Source of the DNA: Hespellia sp.
GTDB taxonomy: Bacteria > Bacillota > Clostridia > Lachnospirales > Lachnospiraceae
DNA: 61,770 nt
Direction: 5' to 3'
Assembly: GCA_028689735.1 (NCBI GenBank)
Contig: JAQVCP010000015.1
Coordinates: forward strand, 1-61,770
Under the pieces are notes generated by a model. It had not been told where the DNA came from. It was given only the letters and a program-made list of their open reading frames with translations, and did no database searches. Position 1 is the first letter of the stretch; every line of letters begins with the position of its first letter. The position numbers were made by a program, and so were the translations under genes. Positions 1 through 6,718 of the stretch are shown here, piece after piece.

Positions 1-50
1 GAATCCTTTTTAGTCTGTTCATATACACACCTTCTTCAGAAAATTATTCT

Positions 51-67
51 GCTGACATTTTGCTGAC
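51..67 (+). repeat. Arm-like direct repeats of a left-hand neighbour
   Basis: GCTGAC occurs at 51-56 and 62-67, exactly 11 bp apart. The arrangement (paired repeats, then a hairpin terminator, then an ACTCAAACTC core) copies that at the right end of this phage (61566-61655) with different repeat bases. I infer integrase arm-type sites of a second element integrated to the left. Bases 1-50 show no protein I can assign; any gene there is cut by the window edge. Confidence 0.4.
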
Positions 68-69
68 GC

Positions 70-110
70 AAAAGCTGGGAACGCGCTTATTTAGCGGGTT
101 CCCAGCTTTT
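70..110. terminator. Strong hairpin terminator outside attL
   Basis: A perfect 13-bp stem (AAAAGCTGGGAAC at 70-82 and its complement at 98-110) encloses a short loop. A-tract and T-tract flanks make it work in either direction. It lies just outside the left attachment core, where the guaA terminator lies at the other end. Confidence 0.75.
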
Positions 111-117
111 CTAGGTC

Positions 118-127
118 ACTCAAACTC
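118..127. other. Probable attL core (ACTCAAACTC)
   Basis: ACTCAAACTC repeats exactly at 61646-61655, inside the last codons of guaA; flanks add an imperfect TAGG match. Read on the minus strand this copy gives GAG TTT GAG TGA, the same Glu-Phe-Glu-stop that ends GuaA, as expected for an element integrating in the 3' end of guaA and restoring the coding end. The distance between copies gives an element of about 61.5 kb. Confidence 0.65.
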
Positions 128-138
128 AAGACTTCACG

Positions 139-167
139 GTGCACTTTTGAAATATATACGTGCACTT
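139..167. repeat. GTGCACTT direct repeat inside attL
   Basis: GTGCACTT occurs at 139-146 and 160-167, 21 bp (two helical turns) apart, between the att core and the arm-type repeats. The position suits an accessory integrase or excisionase site; function is inferred from position only. Confidence 0.35.
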
Positions 168-220
168 TACGTTTGATTATAACGCTTACAACGTTTAAAA
201 ACAATGTCGAGTTTTCATGC

Positions 221-250
221 GGGTGTCATTTGGGTGTCACTTGGGTTTCA
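221..250. repeat. Left integrase arm-type repeats (three, 11-bp phased)
   Basis: GGGTGTCA starts at 221 and 232, and a degenerate GGGTTTCA starts at 243, all in 11-bp steps. The same GGGTGTCATTTGGGTGTCAC block recurs at 61566-61585 beside the integrase gene. Paired arm-type repeats near both ends are typical of tyrosine-integrase elements (for example the DR2 sites of Tn916). The block overlaps the last codons of the neighbouring HTH gene. Confidence 0.6.
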
Positions 251-456
251 GACGTAGAATCCGGTATCACGGCAATCACATCAGCGATTCCGCACTCAAG
301 CACCTGGCATATTCTGTCAATGTGTTTCAACTCCACATACTGATCCTTTCCAAGTCTGGACAATGTCCCACTGCTGAACCCGGCCATATCACGAAGCTGG
401 GTTTTCTTTATATCCTTATCTATAAGCGTCTTCCATAGGGGTTTGTAAGATATCAT
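226..456 (-). CDS. Small Cro/XRE-type HTH regulator
   Basis: This 76-residue protein is almost entirely one helix-turn-helix domain of the small Cro/CI (HTH_26) type: KKTQLRDMAGFSSGTLSRLG forms the HTH, followed by a helix with LEHIDRICQ-like spacing. I chose the ATG at 456 because AAGGAGA lies 6 nt upstream; a longer in-frame start at 498 lacks this. It has a consensus promoter (490-518) and is divergent from the amidoligase operon, with palindromes on both sides, so it is the likely regulator of itself and of that cargo. Its last codons run into the arm-type repeats, so integrase binding and the gene end overlap. Confidence 0.8.
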   Translation of the reverse strand: MISYKPLWKTLIDKDIKKTQLRDMAGFSSGTLSRLGKDQYVELKHIDRICQVLECGIADVIAVIPDSTSETQVTPK

Positions 457-489
457 TCCGTTCTCCTTTTTTAGAATCCATTTTTTCCT

Positions 490-518
490 ATTATACAATT
501 CATGTTCTTTCGTGTCAA
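490..518 (-). promoter_or_regulatory. Consensus sigma-70 promoter of the HTH gene
   Basis: On the minus strand TTGACA (518-513), a 17-bp spacer and TATAAT (495-490) give a perfect vegetative promoter 34 bp before the HTH start codon. Confidence 0.85.
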
Positions 519-525
519 TGTTTTA

Positions 526-541
526 TTCTAACTTGTTAGAA
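526..541. promoter_or_regulatory. Operator palindrome 1, TTCTAACTTGTTAGAA
   Basis: A perfect 7-bp inverted repeat with a 2-bp centre lies just upstream of the HTH promoter's -35 box. The same half-sites recur at 625-640, so this is a probable dimer-binding operator, best assigned to the adjacent HTH protein. Confidence 0.65.
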
Positions 542-570
542 AAAAAGTGCAACTTTTTGATTAAAAACAG

Positions 571-598
571 TTGACGTACAGTGTACATATGGTAATAT
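571..598 (+). promoter_or_regulatory. Promoter of the amidoligase operon
   Basis: TTGACG (571-576), a 16-bp spacer and TAATAT (593-598) point rightward about 65 bp before the amidoligase start. The spacer contains the palindrome GTACAGTGTAC. The promoter lies between two copies of the TTCTAAC/GTTAGAA operator. Confidence 0.7.
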
Positions 599-624
599 GC
601 AAGCAACAACAGAACAGAATAAAC

Positions 625-640
625 TTCTAACAGGTTAGAA
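625..640. promoter_or_regulatory. Operator palindrome 2, TTCTAACAGGTTAGAA
   Basis: A second perfect copy of the 7-2-7 inverted repeat lies downstream of the amidoligase -10 box, 99 bp from the first copy. Binding here would block transcription into the cargo operon. Confidence 0.65.
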
Positions 641-663
641 CAGAAGTACAAAGGAGAAAGCAT

Positions 664-1578
664 ATGAACGATATGATTAAAAAACAGAGATTCGGAGTAG
701 AAATCGAAATGACAGGTTTGTCAAGAGCAAATGCAGCTGAGGTAGTTGCCAGAGAACTTAACAGCAGAGTATATGACCACATAGGTTCATACGATGCAAG
801 ACTTATCAAAGATAGTCAGGGAAGAACATGGAAAATAGTAAGTGATGCATCTATTGATACTCACGGAAACGGTGGAAGCTACGCAGTAGAATTTGTTACA
901 CCGCCTCTGAATTACGAAGACATCGAAACATTGCAGAACATAGTACGAAAGCTCAAAGAAGCTGGAGCAAAGAGAGATAACAGCTGTGGTATCCATGTTC
1001 ATGTTGACGGAGCAAACCATACACCAGCATCCCTCCGCAGATTAGTAAACTTCATGACAGCCAGACAGGATCTGATTTATGAATCACTTGAAATAGGTGC
1101 CAGAGCAAACCGTTGGTGTCGAAAACTGAATCAGAACCTTCTGAAAGAGATGAAAAAGGACAAAAACTTATCCAAGACAAGCATGGAGCAGATTTGGTAC
1201 AGTCCGGCCAACGATAACTACACTGACGGAATCGACCATCAGCATTACAACAGCACAAGATATCACGGTGTGAACCTTCATAGCTTCTTCACAAAAGGAA
1301 CAGTTGAATTCCGACTTTTCAATAGCACTCTTCATGCAGGAAAAATCAAAGCATACATTCAGTTTTGCCTTGCTGTTTCTGCATGGGCAATCACATCAGA
1401 AGATAAATTGGTATTCAGATCAACAGCCGGCTACACTGCAGAGCAGAAAGTAACTCTCATGAGAAACATTCTCACACACAGACTTGGTCTTTATGGAGAA
1501 GAATTCAAGACCTGCAGACTTCATTTAATGAACCCACTGAAAAAAACAGCTGGCATGACTGTCAGAGATGCCGCATAG
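664..1578 (+). CDS. Amidoligase-family (COOH-NH2 ligase) enzyme
   Basis: This 304-residue protein fits the amidoligase_2 family, ATP-dependent COOH-NH2 ligases related to glutamine synthetase and glutamate-cysteine ligase. Visible marks are the N-terminal FGVEIEMTG strand, VEFVTPPL near residue 78, the metal-ligand-like GIHVHVDG near residue 114, and [12 protein letters not shown] near residue 217. GGAGAAAG precedes the ATG. The family is known for forming amide or isopeptide bonds between an amino acid and a small molecule or protein. The next-but-one gene encodes a gamma-glutamylcyclotransferase-like protein that could reverse or process such a bond. The substrate cannot be read from the sequence. 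It lies next to attL on the opposite strand to the late genes, as lysogenic cargo does. Confidence 0.85.
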   Translation: MNDMIKKQRFGVEIEMTGLSRANAAEVVARELNSRVYDHIGSYDARLIKDSQGRTWKIVSDASIDTHGNGGSYAVEFVTPPLNYEDIETLQNIVRKLKEAGAKRDNSCGIHVHVDGANHTPASLRRLVNFMTARQDLIYESLEIGARANRWCRKLNQNLLKEMKKDKNLSKTSMEQIWYSPANDNYTDGIDHQHYNSTRYHGVNLHSFFTKGTVEFRLFNSTLHAGKIKAYIQFCLAVSAWAITSEDKLVFRSTAGYTAEQKVTLMRNILTHRLGLYGEEFKTCRLHLMNPLKKTAGMTVRDAA

Positions 1579-1591
1579 AGAGGAGAAACAG

Positions 1592-1756
1592 ATGAACAAA
1601 TCGTACATAGTAACATATCGTAGCAGATATTATCCAATGGAAGGGGACAGGCGGAGACGTCTGTCTGCTCCATCCAAGGTTTACATACGGAACAATTGGC
1701 ATGATTACATCGGAACTGACGAATATCGAATAGTGAAAATCGAGGAGGAAAAATAA
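1592..1756 (+). CDS. Small basic protein of the amidoligase operon
   Basis: This 54-residue protein lies between the amidoligase and cyclotransferase genes. GAGGAG lies 6 nt before the ATG at 1592, and its stop codon overlaps the next start as TAATG, so the three are probably translationally coupled. It is rich in Tyr and Arg (YRSRYYPMEGDRRRR) and contains no motif I recognise. It could be the target or carrier of the ligase; that is inference from position only. Confidence 0.6.
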   Translation: MNKSYIVTYRSRYYPMEGDRRRRLSAPSKVYIRNNWHDYIGTDEYRIVKIEEEK

Positions 1757-2220
1757 TGGGAAAACTATATATTGCATACGGAAGCAATCTGAACGTGGCA
1801 CAGATGGCTATGAGGTGCCCTACAGCACGCATTTATAGTGTTGGACAGTTAAATAACTGGGAACTGATTTACAGGGGCAGTATGACCGGTTCATACGCAA
1901 CAATCAGAAGAAAGAAAGGCTCTTATGTGCCCGTGGTGGTTTGGGTTATACAGGACCGTGATGAAATAAATCTGGACAGATATGAGGGATATCCAAGCTT
2001 CTATTTCAAACAGAACATCATGGCTGATTTGCCATTTGGTAAGAAGAAAGCCATGGTTTACATCATGGACACTCGTAGAATGCCCGGAAAGCCATCTGAA
2101 TCATATAAGCAAACAATCCGACAGGGTTACATTGATAACAGCCTTAATATGGATATTTTCGAGGATTCTCTTAGAAAAAATCAGATAGAATGTGCTGGAC
2201 AGCACACTTTTAGATGGTAA
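1756..2220 (+). CDS. Gamma-glutamylcyclotransferase (AIG2/GGCT-like)
   Basis: The N-terminus LYIAYGSNLN is the signature YGSN substrate-binding loop of the gamma-glutamylcyclotransferase (AIG2-like) fold. A conserved acidic segment follows (INLDRYEGYPSFY, about residues 73-85) that should carry the catalytic Glu (E77-G78-Y79). GGCT enzymes release 5-oxoproline from gamma-glutamyl amines. Association of GGCT proteins with amidoligases is described in comparative genomics of peptide-tagging systems, and this operon repeats it. The 154-residue length is normal. A terminator follows at once. Confidence 0.85.
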   Translation: MGKLYIAYGSNLNVAQMAMRCPTARIYSVGQLNNWELIYRGSMTGSYATIRRKKGSYVPVVVWVIQDRDEINLDRYEGYPSFYFKQNIMADLPFGKKKAMVYIMDTRRMPGKPSESYKQTIRQGYIDNSLNMDIFEDSLRKNQIECAGQHTFRW

Positions 2221-2229
2221 TATGGTATA

Positions 2230-2267
2230 AAAGAAAGGCACTCAGTGTCAGCTGAGTGTCTTTCTTT
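2230..2267 (+). terminator. Terminator of the amidoligase operon
   Basis: A 16-bp stem with one mismatch (2230-2245 with 2252-2267) encloses a 6-nt loop and ends in TTTCTTT. The reverse strand also ends in a T-rich run, so it probably also stops leftward transcription from the phage's second HTH gene. Confidence 0.8.
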
Positions 2268-2286
2268 GGATAAGGAGTTGCAGCTC

Positions 2287-2544
2287 CTATTCATCCTTTT
2301 GAATTGGCGAGCCGTTTATGGTATGTACAACCATCGGCTCGCTATTTGGTTCTCTTACAATCAGTTCATCGAGGTCACATTCAAGTGCTTCGCAGATAAG
2401 GTCCAGGTGGTCTAAATTTACCCTATCTACCATCTCATGGTACAATTCGCTGATTGTCGTAGGCCGTATTCCGGTCTTGCGTGCCAAGTCTGCTTGCGTC
2501 CACTTACGGTCGCCAAGTCTTGAAGAAAGTAAAATCCTAATCAT
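2287..2544 (-). CDS. Small XRE/HTH_26-type regulator
   Basis: This 85-residue protein is a single HTH domain: WTQADLARKTGIRPTTISEL (about residues 15-34) is the helix-turn-helix and LDHLDLICEALECDLDELI is the typical C-terminal part of the HTH_26 fold. GGAAGGAGC precedes the ATG. It stands alone after the lysis genes, leftward, and may be transcribed from the late operon or its own promoter. A perfect 7-2-7 palindrome 120 bp upstream (2664-2679) could be its operator. Confidence 0.8.
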   Translation of the reverse strand: MIRILLSSRLGDRKWTQADLARKTGIRPTTISELYHEMVDRVNLDHLDLICEALECDLDELIVREPNSEPMVVHTINGSPIQKDE

Positions 2545-2559
2545 ACGTCATTGCTCCTT

Positions 2560-2616
2560 CCGTTATAATCTACCATTTTCCCATGGAAAATAATGGCATT
2601 TGTTAGATTATCACGG
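2560..2616. repeat. Long imperfect inverted repeat
   Basis: CCGTTATAATCTA at 2560-2572 pairs with TAGATTATCACGG at 2604-2616 (12 of 13), and the spacer is itself partly self-complementary around CCATGG. It lies in the 5' region of the HTH gene and could be a leader hairpin or a regulatory site. It has no T-tract, so a simple terminator is unlikely. Confidence 0.4.
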
Positions 2617-2663
2617 AACTGGTTACGCTTCTGTGTAAACCAATCGGGCAATGACGTTCATTT

Positions 2664-2679
2664 GTATACAGATGTATAC
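2664..2679. promoter_or_regulatory. Palindrome GTATACAGATGTATAC
   Basis: A perfect 7-bp inverted repeat with a 2-bp centre lies between the endolysin stop and the HTH gene. It has the same 7-2-7 geometry as the operators at 526 and 625 but different half-sites, consistent with a second HTH_26 regulator of its own specificity. Confidence 0.45.
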
Positions 2680-2685
2680 TATTGA

Positions 2686-3477
2686 TTATTTCGTAAGATA
2701 TGCTTTTGAGCAGAATCCGGTATATTGCTTTCCTGCAACTGTAACCGCTACATATAACCATTTTGTATTTCCTACAGGTGTGTAGTATCCATAGTTTTTA
2801 ACGGATGTTCCTTTTGGAATTGTAACAAGGATTGTCTTCTTGGTACCTGCTCCTGCTCTCAGATTCAAATTTGCAGTAGTTTTATATGTACCGGCCAATG
2901 ATGAATCCTTCTTCGACGCTGATTCCACTTTTACAGTTGATGCAGATGAACTGGATCCTCCTGACGTACCAGAAGTATCTGCATCGTATTTAGGAGTAAT
3001 AAATCCTCTTATATATCTTCCATTGATCTGCATAGTTCTTCTGCTAACAGAATCTGATTTATTCCCTTCGATTACAACAAACGTTCCTGCTGATTTACTT
3101 ACAGATTCAACAGCTCCGATATGTTCGGAAGCACCGGTATCGTCTCCTAATCCGCTATCATCCCAATCATACAATACCCAATCCGAAATGTTTGGAACGT
3201 AAGAATCATTTTCAACCCAGATTCCCATAGCCTTTGCCTTTTTGATAAGTTCATTGCAGCTACACTCGATTGGACAAATATCTGTGTATCCGAGCTTAAT
3301 TGCAGCTGCAGACATAGTAGTTGCACACCATGAATCAGTGTATTTTACAGCATAACCTCTTGGATGAGGTAAAAATGTATTGTAAATATCGATAATTGAT
3401 TTGTGAGTTCCATTGGATTCTTTTTTTCCAACCCATGATTGTAATACTGCGATATATGCTTTTCTCGTTTTTTCCAT
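2686..3477 (-). CDS. Phage endolysin (CHAP-like peptidase plus SH3 domain)
   Basis: This 263-residue protein has an N-terminal CHAP/NlpC-like cysteine peptidase domain: the catalytic Cys is in DSWCATTMSA (about residue 51) and the His in SEHIGAVE (about residue 118). A Ser-rich linker follows at about residues 169-185. A C-terminal bacterial SH3 domain (TTANLNLRAGAG onward) should bind cell-wall peptidoglycan. It has no signal peptide, so export depends on the holin upstream. It is the last gene of the leftward late operon's lysis block. Confidence 0.9.
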   Translation of the reverse strand: MEKTRKAYIAVLQSWVGKKESNGTHKSIIDIYNTFLPHPRGYAVKYTDSWCATTMSAAAIKLGYTDICPIECSCNELIKKAKAMGIWVENDSYVPNISDWVLYDWDDSGLGDDTGASEHIGAVESVSKSAGTFVVIEGNKSDSVSRRTMQINGRYIRGFITPKYDADTSGTSGGSSSSASTVKVESASKKDSSLAGTYKTTANLNLRAGAGTKKTILVTIPKGTSVKNYGYYTPVGNTKWLYVAVTVAGKQYTGFCSKAYLTK

Positions 3478-3489
3478 GATTATATCCTC

Positions 3490-3801
3490 CTAAACTGTTT
3501 TCTTATCAGCGATTTGTTTCAGTGCCTGGATTACTTTGTCATATCCATTCGTGGCCACCAAAAAGCTAAGATACATTAGTGCTATAAGTTCCACGGCAAT
3601 CTTAATATTGAAAGCTGTTTCCGTCATGATCAGATAGCCGATGGTGATTGCTACAGAAAGAACCAACGAAACTACTACTGCAAGTACGTTTGACGAATAC
3701 TCCGTCGAAGTCTTGTCCAGAAGCGTCTTAATCCCCTGCACCGTTAAAGTTGTTAATAGTGAAATTGCAAATAATGCGATAAATAAAAATGTCATATCCA
3801 T
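3490..3801 (-). CDS. Phage holin
   Basis: This 103-residue protein has three predicted membrane segments (about residues 4-24, 41-61 and 68-86) and a charged C-terminus, and lies 12 bp before the endolysin gene. Class I holins have this size and topology. The role is to open the membrane for the endolysin at the end of infection. Confidence 0.75.
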   Translation of the reverse strand: MDMTFLFIALFAISLLTTLTVQGIKTLLDKTSTEYSSNVLAVVVSLVLSVAITIGYLIMTETAFNIKIAVELIALMYLSFLVATNGYDKVIQALKQIADKKTV

Positions 3802-3813
3802 GTGGATACCTCC

Positions 3814-4146
3814 TTATCCTTGTGCTTCATCTGAGTTACTTTGTTCCTGTTCGGATGGTTTGTAGGATTCTCCTTTTCCTCCGAAGTCGTTATACTTAAA
3901 TACATTTTCTACACAGGCTTTCACAACGTTTGCTCCAACAACCACTCGGAATGTTTCGTTCGTCTCCGTGATCAATGAATCCAGAAAGCTAAATTGCCCG
4001 GTCTGTATAATTGCAACCGTTATTACGATTGCTGAATAAATCCAATTCACAACGTATAAAATAGAAAGTACGTTGATAATCATTTTGGTGTGCTCCCAAG
4101 TCCATTTGAGAGCATTTTTCATGCTGTTTTTCTTCCTGCTTCTCAT
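3814..4146 (-). CDS. Phage membrane protein of the lysis block
   Basis: I start this gene at the ATG at 4146 because AGGAGGT lies 7 nt upstream; a longer reading frame to 4272 overlaps the gene before it. The 110-residue product begins with a basic stretch (MRSRKKNSMKNALKW), has hydrophobic segments at about residues 20-45, and ends in a polar tail rich in Glu, Gln and Ser. The place directly upstream of the holin suggests a holin partner, but I do not recognise the family. Confidence 0.6.
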   Translation of the reverse strand: MRSRKKNSMKNALKWTWEHTKMIINVLSILYVVNWIYSAIVITVAIIQTGQFSFLDSLITETNETFRVVVGANVVKACVENVFKYNDFGGKGESYKPSEQEQSNSDEAQG

Positions 4147-4156
4147 TTGGACCTCC

Positions 4157-4549
4157 TTAATCAAATTCGTTTTCTGTAATGATTTCTCTGTCGAGCAGTT
4201 TCTTTTCCTGTTCTGCTTTCTGGTATTCAGAAAAGGCATTTTCCAAATCTCCATTGTGATTACCATCCACAATTGCCTTATGAATCCAAAAAAATAGACG
4301 ACCCTCGCAATGCTGCAATTCGTCGTCCACAGATAATCTCTTTATCCTCTGTTCTCTTCTTTTCATTTCATCCTTATGTTTGATTTCGTTCTGCTTTTTC
4401 TGCTCTGCATCCTTCGCATTGAGTTTATTCTCAATGTATCTACGGATAAAATAAAAGACAATTCCTGTCAGACCGGAACCGCCAACAACGGCACCGATTA
4501 AGCCAGATACGATTAGGATTTGTACTTCTTCCGCACTAATTGCTCTCAC
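4157..4549 (-). CDS. Membrane-anchored coiled-coil phage protein
   Basis: The start is a GTG. Residues 10-35 are a single hydrophobic Gly-rich membrane segment, followed by a long charged helix (residues 36-75, EQKKQNEIKHKDEMKRREQR) and a mixed C-terminal part. This topology occurs in holin-associated and superinfection-exclusion proteins. The gene overlaps the small gene upstream by 14 bp, which suggests coupled translation. Function unknown. Confidence 0.55.
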   Translation of the reverse strand: MRAISAEEVQILIVSGLIGAVVGGSGLTGIVFYFIRRYIENKLNAKDAEQKKQNEIKHKDEMKRREQRIKRLSVDDELQHCEGRLFFWIHKAIVDGNHNGDLENAFSEYQKAEQEKKLLDREIITENEFD

Positions 4550-4634
4550 CCCCTGTTATTGCCTCTGTGAGACGGTCTAATGATCCTTCTCCACCCAGAA
4601 GCATATCTACAAATCTCTTGATTGCTTTGAACAT
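4536..4634 (-). CDS. 32-residue phage peptide
   Basis: An ATG at 4634 follows an extended ribosome-binding site (AAGGAGGTGATTCC) and opens a 32-codon frame beginning MFKAIKRFVDMLLGGEGSLD. The first part is an amphipathic helix. The gene overlaps the next one by 14 bp. The very strong ribosome-binding site is the main support; similar tiny genes occur in lysis modules of Firmicute phages. Confidence 0.5.
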   Translation of the reverse strand: MFKAIKRFVDMLLGGEGSLDRLTEAITGGESN

Positions 4635-4654
4635 GGAATCACCTCCTTGCACAA

Positions 4655-4677
4655 AAGAAAAAGAGCCTTTCGGCTCT
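4655..4677 (-). terminator. Hairpin terminator after the RT-linked small gene
   Basis: On the minus strand AGAGCC-GAAA-GGCTCT is followed by TTTTTCTTTT, a compact rho-independent terminator with a GAAA tetraloop. It begins at the stop codon of the gene at 4677-4907 and separates the DGR from the lysis genes. Confidence 0.75.
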
Positions 4678-4907
4678 CATTCTTTCATAGTCTCATATTG
4701 TTCGATACACTCTTCCAGAATAGCTTCATCCTGTTTCTGCTCTGGATCGTAATCCAGGAACTGATGAATGTTCCTCAAGTGCTGCAATTCGGTCACGTAT
4801 TCTTTCAGTAAGTGGCTCATTCGGTATATGATTTCGTCCTGCTTTTCTACCATTTCCATATACACTTCCAATAGTTCCAACATACTTTCATCTTTAATGT
4901 TGCTCAT
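4677..4907 (-). CDS. Small coiled-coil protein overlapping the RT gene end
   Basis: GGAGGT lies 6 nt upstream of the ATG at 4907, inside the last codons of the reverse transcriptase gene, so translation is probably coupled to it. The 76-residue product is acidic and nearly all helical (LELLEVYMEMVEKQDEIIYR), with heptad spacing. It does not resemble Avd. Its place at the end of the retroelement makes an accessory DGR role possible but unproven. Confidence 0.6.
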   Translation of the reverse strand: MSNIKDESMLELLEVYMEMVEKQDEIIYRMSHLLKEYVTELQHLRNIHQFLDYDPEQKQDEAILEECIEQYETMKE

Positions 4908-5994
4908 CATGTACCTCCAAATTATGAGTAAGAACAAACTCACTCCACAATTTTTCCTTGAATCGTTTATTATCCGAATACTTTAGCAATGCAAGATAGC
5001 TTTGCACAGTTTCGTTTGCTTTTGCAAAATCAATTTCGTAATATTTGTACCTGTTTGCTACTCTCTTCAACTGTCTTTTCATTCGAAGAGTTGTTTGTTT
5101 TCTAAGGTTTACATGGTCTGGAAAGATATTATATCCAACAAACTCGCAACCACAATTTACAGGTCTTAGGGCCGTCTTATTATTAAAAATAAGCTTTAGC
5201 CTATCATTTAAGAACATTTCCATTTTTGTTCTGTATTCTTTTAGACGCTGCTTATCGCAGTCAACAATTATTATGTCATCCATGTACCTTATATACTTTT
5301 TGATACCCAAAGTTCGCTTTGCATACTGATCAAGAGGGTCGAGATACATGTTCCCAAGCATATGAGACAGTCCTCCACCTATTGGAATCCCGCATTCCCA
5401 AAGCATTTCATCTTCTTTGATAGTCAAGTGGTTTCCATCAATAGGCATTCCAAAAGGTCTTCTATTACTGCAAATATAATATCTAATGAGCTCTACTGTA
5501 TATGGATCCTTTATCATTTTCGAACAAATATTCATCAATATTTCATGGTCTATTCTGTAAAAAAATTTTGACACATCGAATTTGTAATAATACCATTTTT
5601 GATTACTTCTTGTTTGAATTTGGAACCAATCATAAAGCCTTTGCATCGCCTTTAGCTGACCCCTTCCTTCTATACATGAATATGTATCAGTTATTAACAT
5701 TTTACATATCTCAGGATTCAGTATATCGTAAATAGCTCTCTGGATTATTTTACTTTTATAGTCTATGTATATTACTATTCTCACCTTTGGATCATACACC
5801 AAGAAAGTAGAATAATGAGTAAGTGGCAGATCTAGCTTCTCAAGTCTATTTCGGATATCCAATATATTTTCCTCGAAATTATTGTGAAACGACAGAACCT
5901 CCGTTGTATATCTTTTGCCTTTGGAGGTGTTCTTCTCTGCTCGTATTAAATTCTCAAAGGATATTATATCGTAAAACTTATTCTTTATAGGCAT
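4894..5994 (-). CDS. DGR reverse transcriptase
   Basis: This 366-residue reverse transcriptase copies the template-repeat RNA into mutagenised cDNA. The catalytic Asp residues are in KFDVSKFFYRIDH (D140) and IRYMDDIIIVD (D239, D240). Motif 4 reads PIGGGLSHML (203-213), with the IGxxxS(Q/H) form of DGR enzymes rather than the QGxxxSP of retroviral and group II intron enzymes. AGGAG precedes the ATG at 5994. There is no maturase or endonuclease domain. It lies directly downstream of avd and the template repeat in the usual order variable gene, avd, template, RT. Confidence is high because the template/variable pair is visible. Confidence 0.96.
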   Translation of the reverse strand: MPIKNKFYDIISFENLIRAEKNTSKGKRYTTEVLSFHNNFEENILDIRNRLEKLDLPLTHYSTFLVYDPKVRIVIYIDYKSKIIQRAIYDILNPEICKMLITDTYSCIEGRGQLKAMQRLYDWFQIQTRSNQKWYYYKFDVSKFFYRIDHEILMNICSKMIKDPYTVELIRYYICSNRRPFGMPIDGNHLTIKEDEMLWECGIPIGGGLSHMLGNMYLDPLDQYAKRTLGIKKYIRYMDDIIIVDCDKQRLKEYRTKMEMFLNDRLKLIFNNKTALRPVNCGCEFVGYNIFPDHVNLRKQTTLRMKRQLKRVANRYKYYEIDFAKANETVQSYLALLKYSDNKRFKEKLWSEFVLTHNLEVHDEQH

Positions 5995-6151
5995 ATTATC
6001 TCCTATTTTTCAGCACTGAAACGAGTTTCGATGAACTACTACCGGAAACAATGCTTATTCTTATTTTTTGCCAATGGCAAGGAAACAGAACCCTTTATCC
6101 CCTGTTCTGGATGCACACCCAATAGGTGTGCAACATCTGACTACGGGGTAG
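5995..6151 (-). ncRNA. Template-RNA 3' spacer between TR and RT
   Basis: These 157 bases lie between the template repeat and the RT start. On the RNA strand they hold two clear hairpins: TGCACACC/GGTGTGCA (6112-6119 with 6125-6132, 5-nt loop) and TTGCC/GGCAA (6068-6080, 3-nt loop). In the Bordetella phage DGR the equivalent spacer of about 140 nt is required for cDNA priming. The length and position here match; function is inferred. Confidence 0.65.
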
Positions 6152-6263
6152 AGCGGAGCGGAACCCGATGTTCCCGTTCGAACCCGAACGAGGGTTGTTG
6201 CCGTTCAACGCAAAGACACCCGCGTTAGCACCATTGTTCCAGTTAGCACCGGCGTAGAACGCT
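6152..6263 (-). repeat. DGR template repeat (TR)
   Basis: These 112 bp match 6778-6889 except at 14 positions. Thirteen of the 14 are template adenines (coding strand) replaced by G, C or T in the variable copy; the other is C to T at 6190. Eight AAC or AAT codons in the variable gene's frame have changed at one or both adenines, as expected for DGR templates. The TR lies directly after the avd stop codon and is transcribed leftward. Confidence 0.96.
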
Positions 6264-6275
6264 GCGTTATGTTCC

Positions 6276-6611
6276 CTATTTTTGTATTGATTTTATCCAT
6301 CCACCGACCATTCTGCCGATTTCTACCACTTTCTCAGACCATATTTCATACTTCTTGATTGGCAAGAATCCCAGGTTGTATGACAATCTAAGATATGCTT
6401 TAAGCTTCGTCACTTCTACATCCAACTCCTGCAGAGTGGTTTTTTTATAATATTTCTTAGTGCCTTCAATTACCCTTTCTAGGATAAGATGCATACACCT
6501 CTTAATATCAACCACAAGTGCGAATTTTTCAGACTTCGGAAACTGGGACAGTGCTGTGTACCCGTAGGTAATCATTTCGAACACCTTTTGTTGAATTATC
6601 ATTTCCTCCAT
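6276..6611 (-). CDS. avd: DGR accessory variability determinant (Avd)
   Basis: This 111-residue, highly basic, all-helical protein fits the Avd/four-helix-bundle (23S rRNA intervening-sequence protein-like) family: VDIKRCMHLILERVIEGTKK, then a long helix with KLKAYLRLSYNLGFL, ending in a helix with VVEIGRMVGGW. Avd forms a pentameric barrel that binds the RT and template RNA. GGAGG lies 8 nt before the ATG. The gene ends 12 bp before the template repeat. Confidence 0.92.
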   Translation of the reverse strand: MEEMIIQQKVFEMITYGYTALSQFPKSEKFALVVDIKRCMHLILERVIEGTKKYYKKTTLQELDVEVTKLKAYLRLSYNLGFLPIKKYEIWSEKVVEIGRMVGGWIKSIQK

Positions 6612-6718
6612 CGCTTTATCCTCCGTATAAAATATCCAAGCAAGAATATCACATTCCGAATGAAAATATGGGTTAATGTTACATTATAACGTATTCCGTT
6701 ATTCTACCCTCTGAAATT

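Noticed and set aside
3-170. Open frame at the left edge as an integrase end
   Set aside because: The frame shows no integrase motif and crosses the terminator and att core; the part in the window is too short to assign.
2686-3477. Endolysin as another DGR or toxin target
   Set aside because: Its domains are ordinary CHAP plus SH3 and it shares no repeat with TR.
6031-6228. Open frame on the plus strand opposite the DGR template
   Set aside because: It reads through TR and spacer hairpins in the antisense direction and has no credible start or protein character; the DNA is explained by the template RNA.
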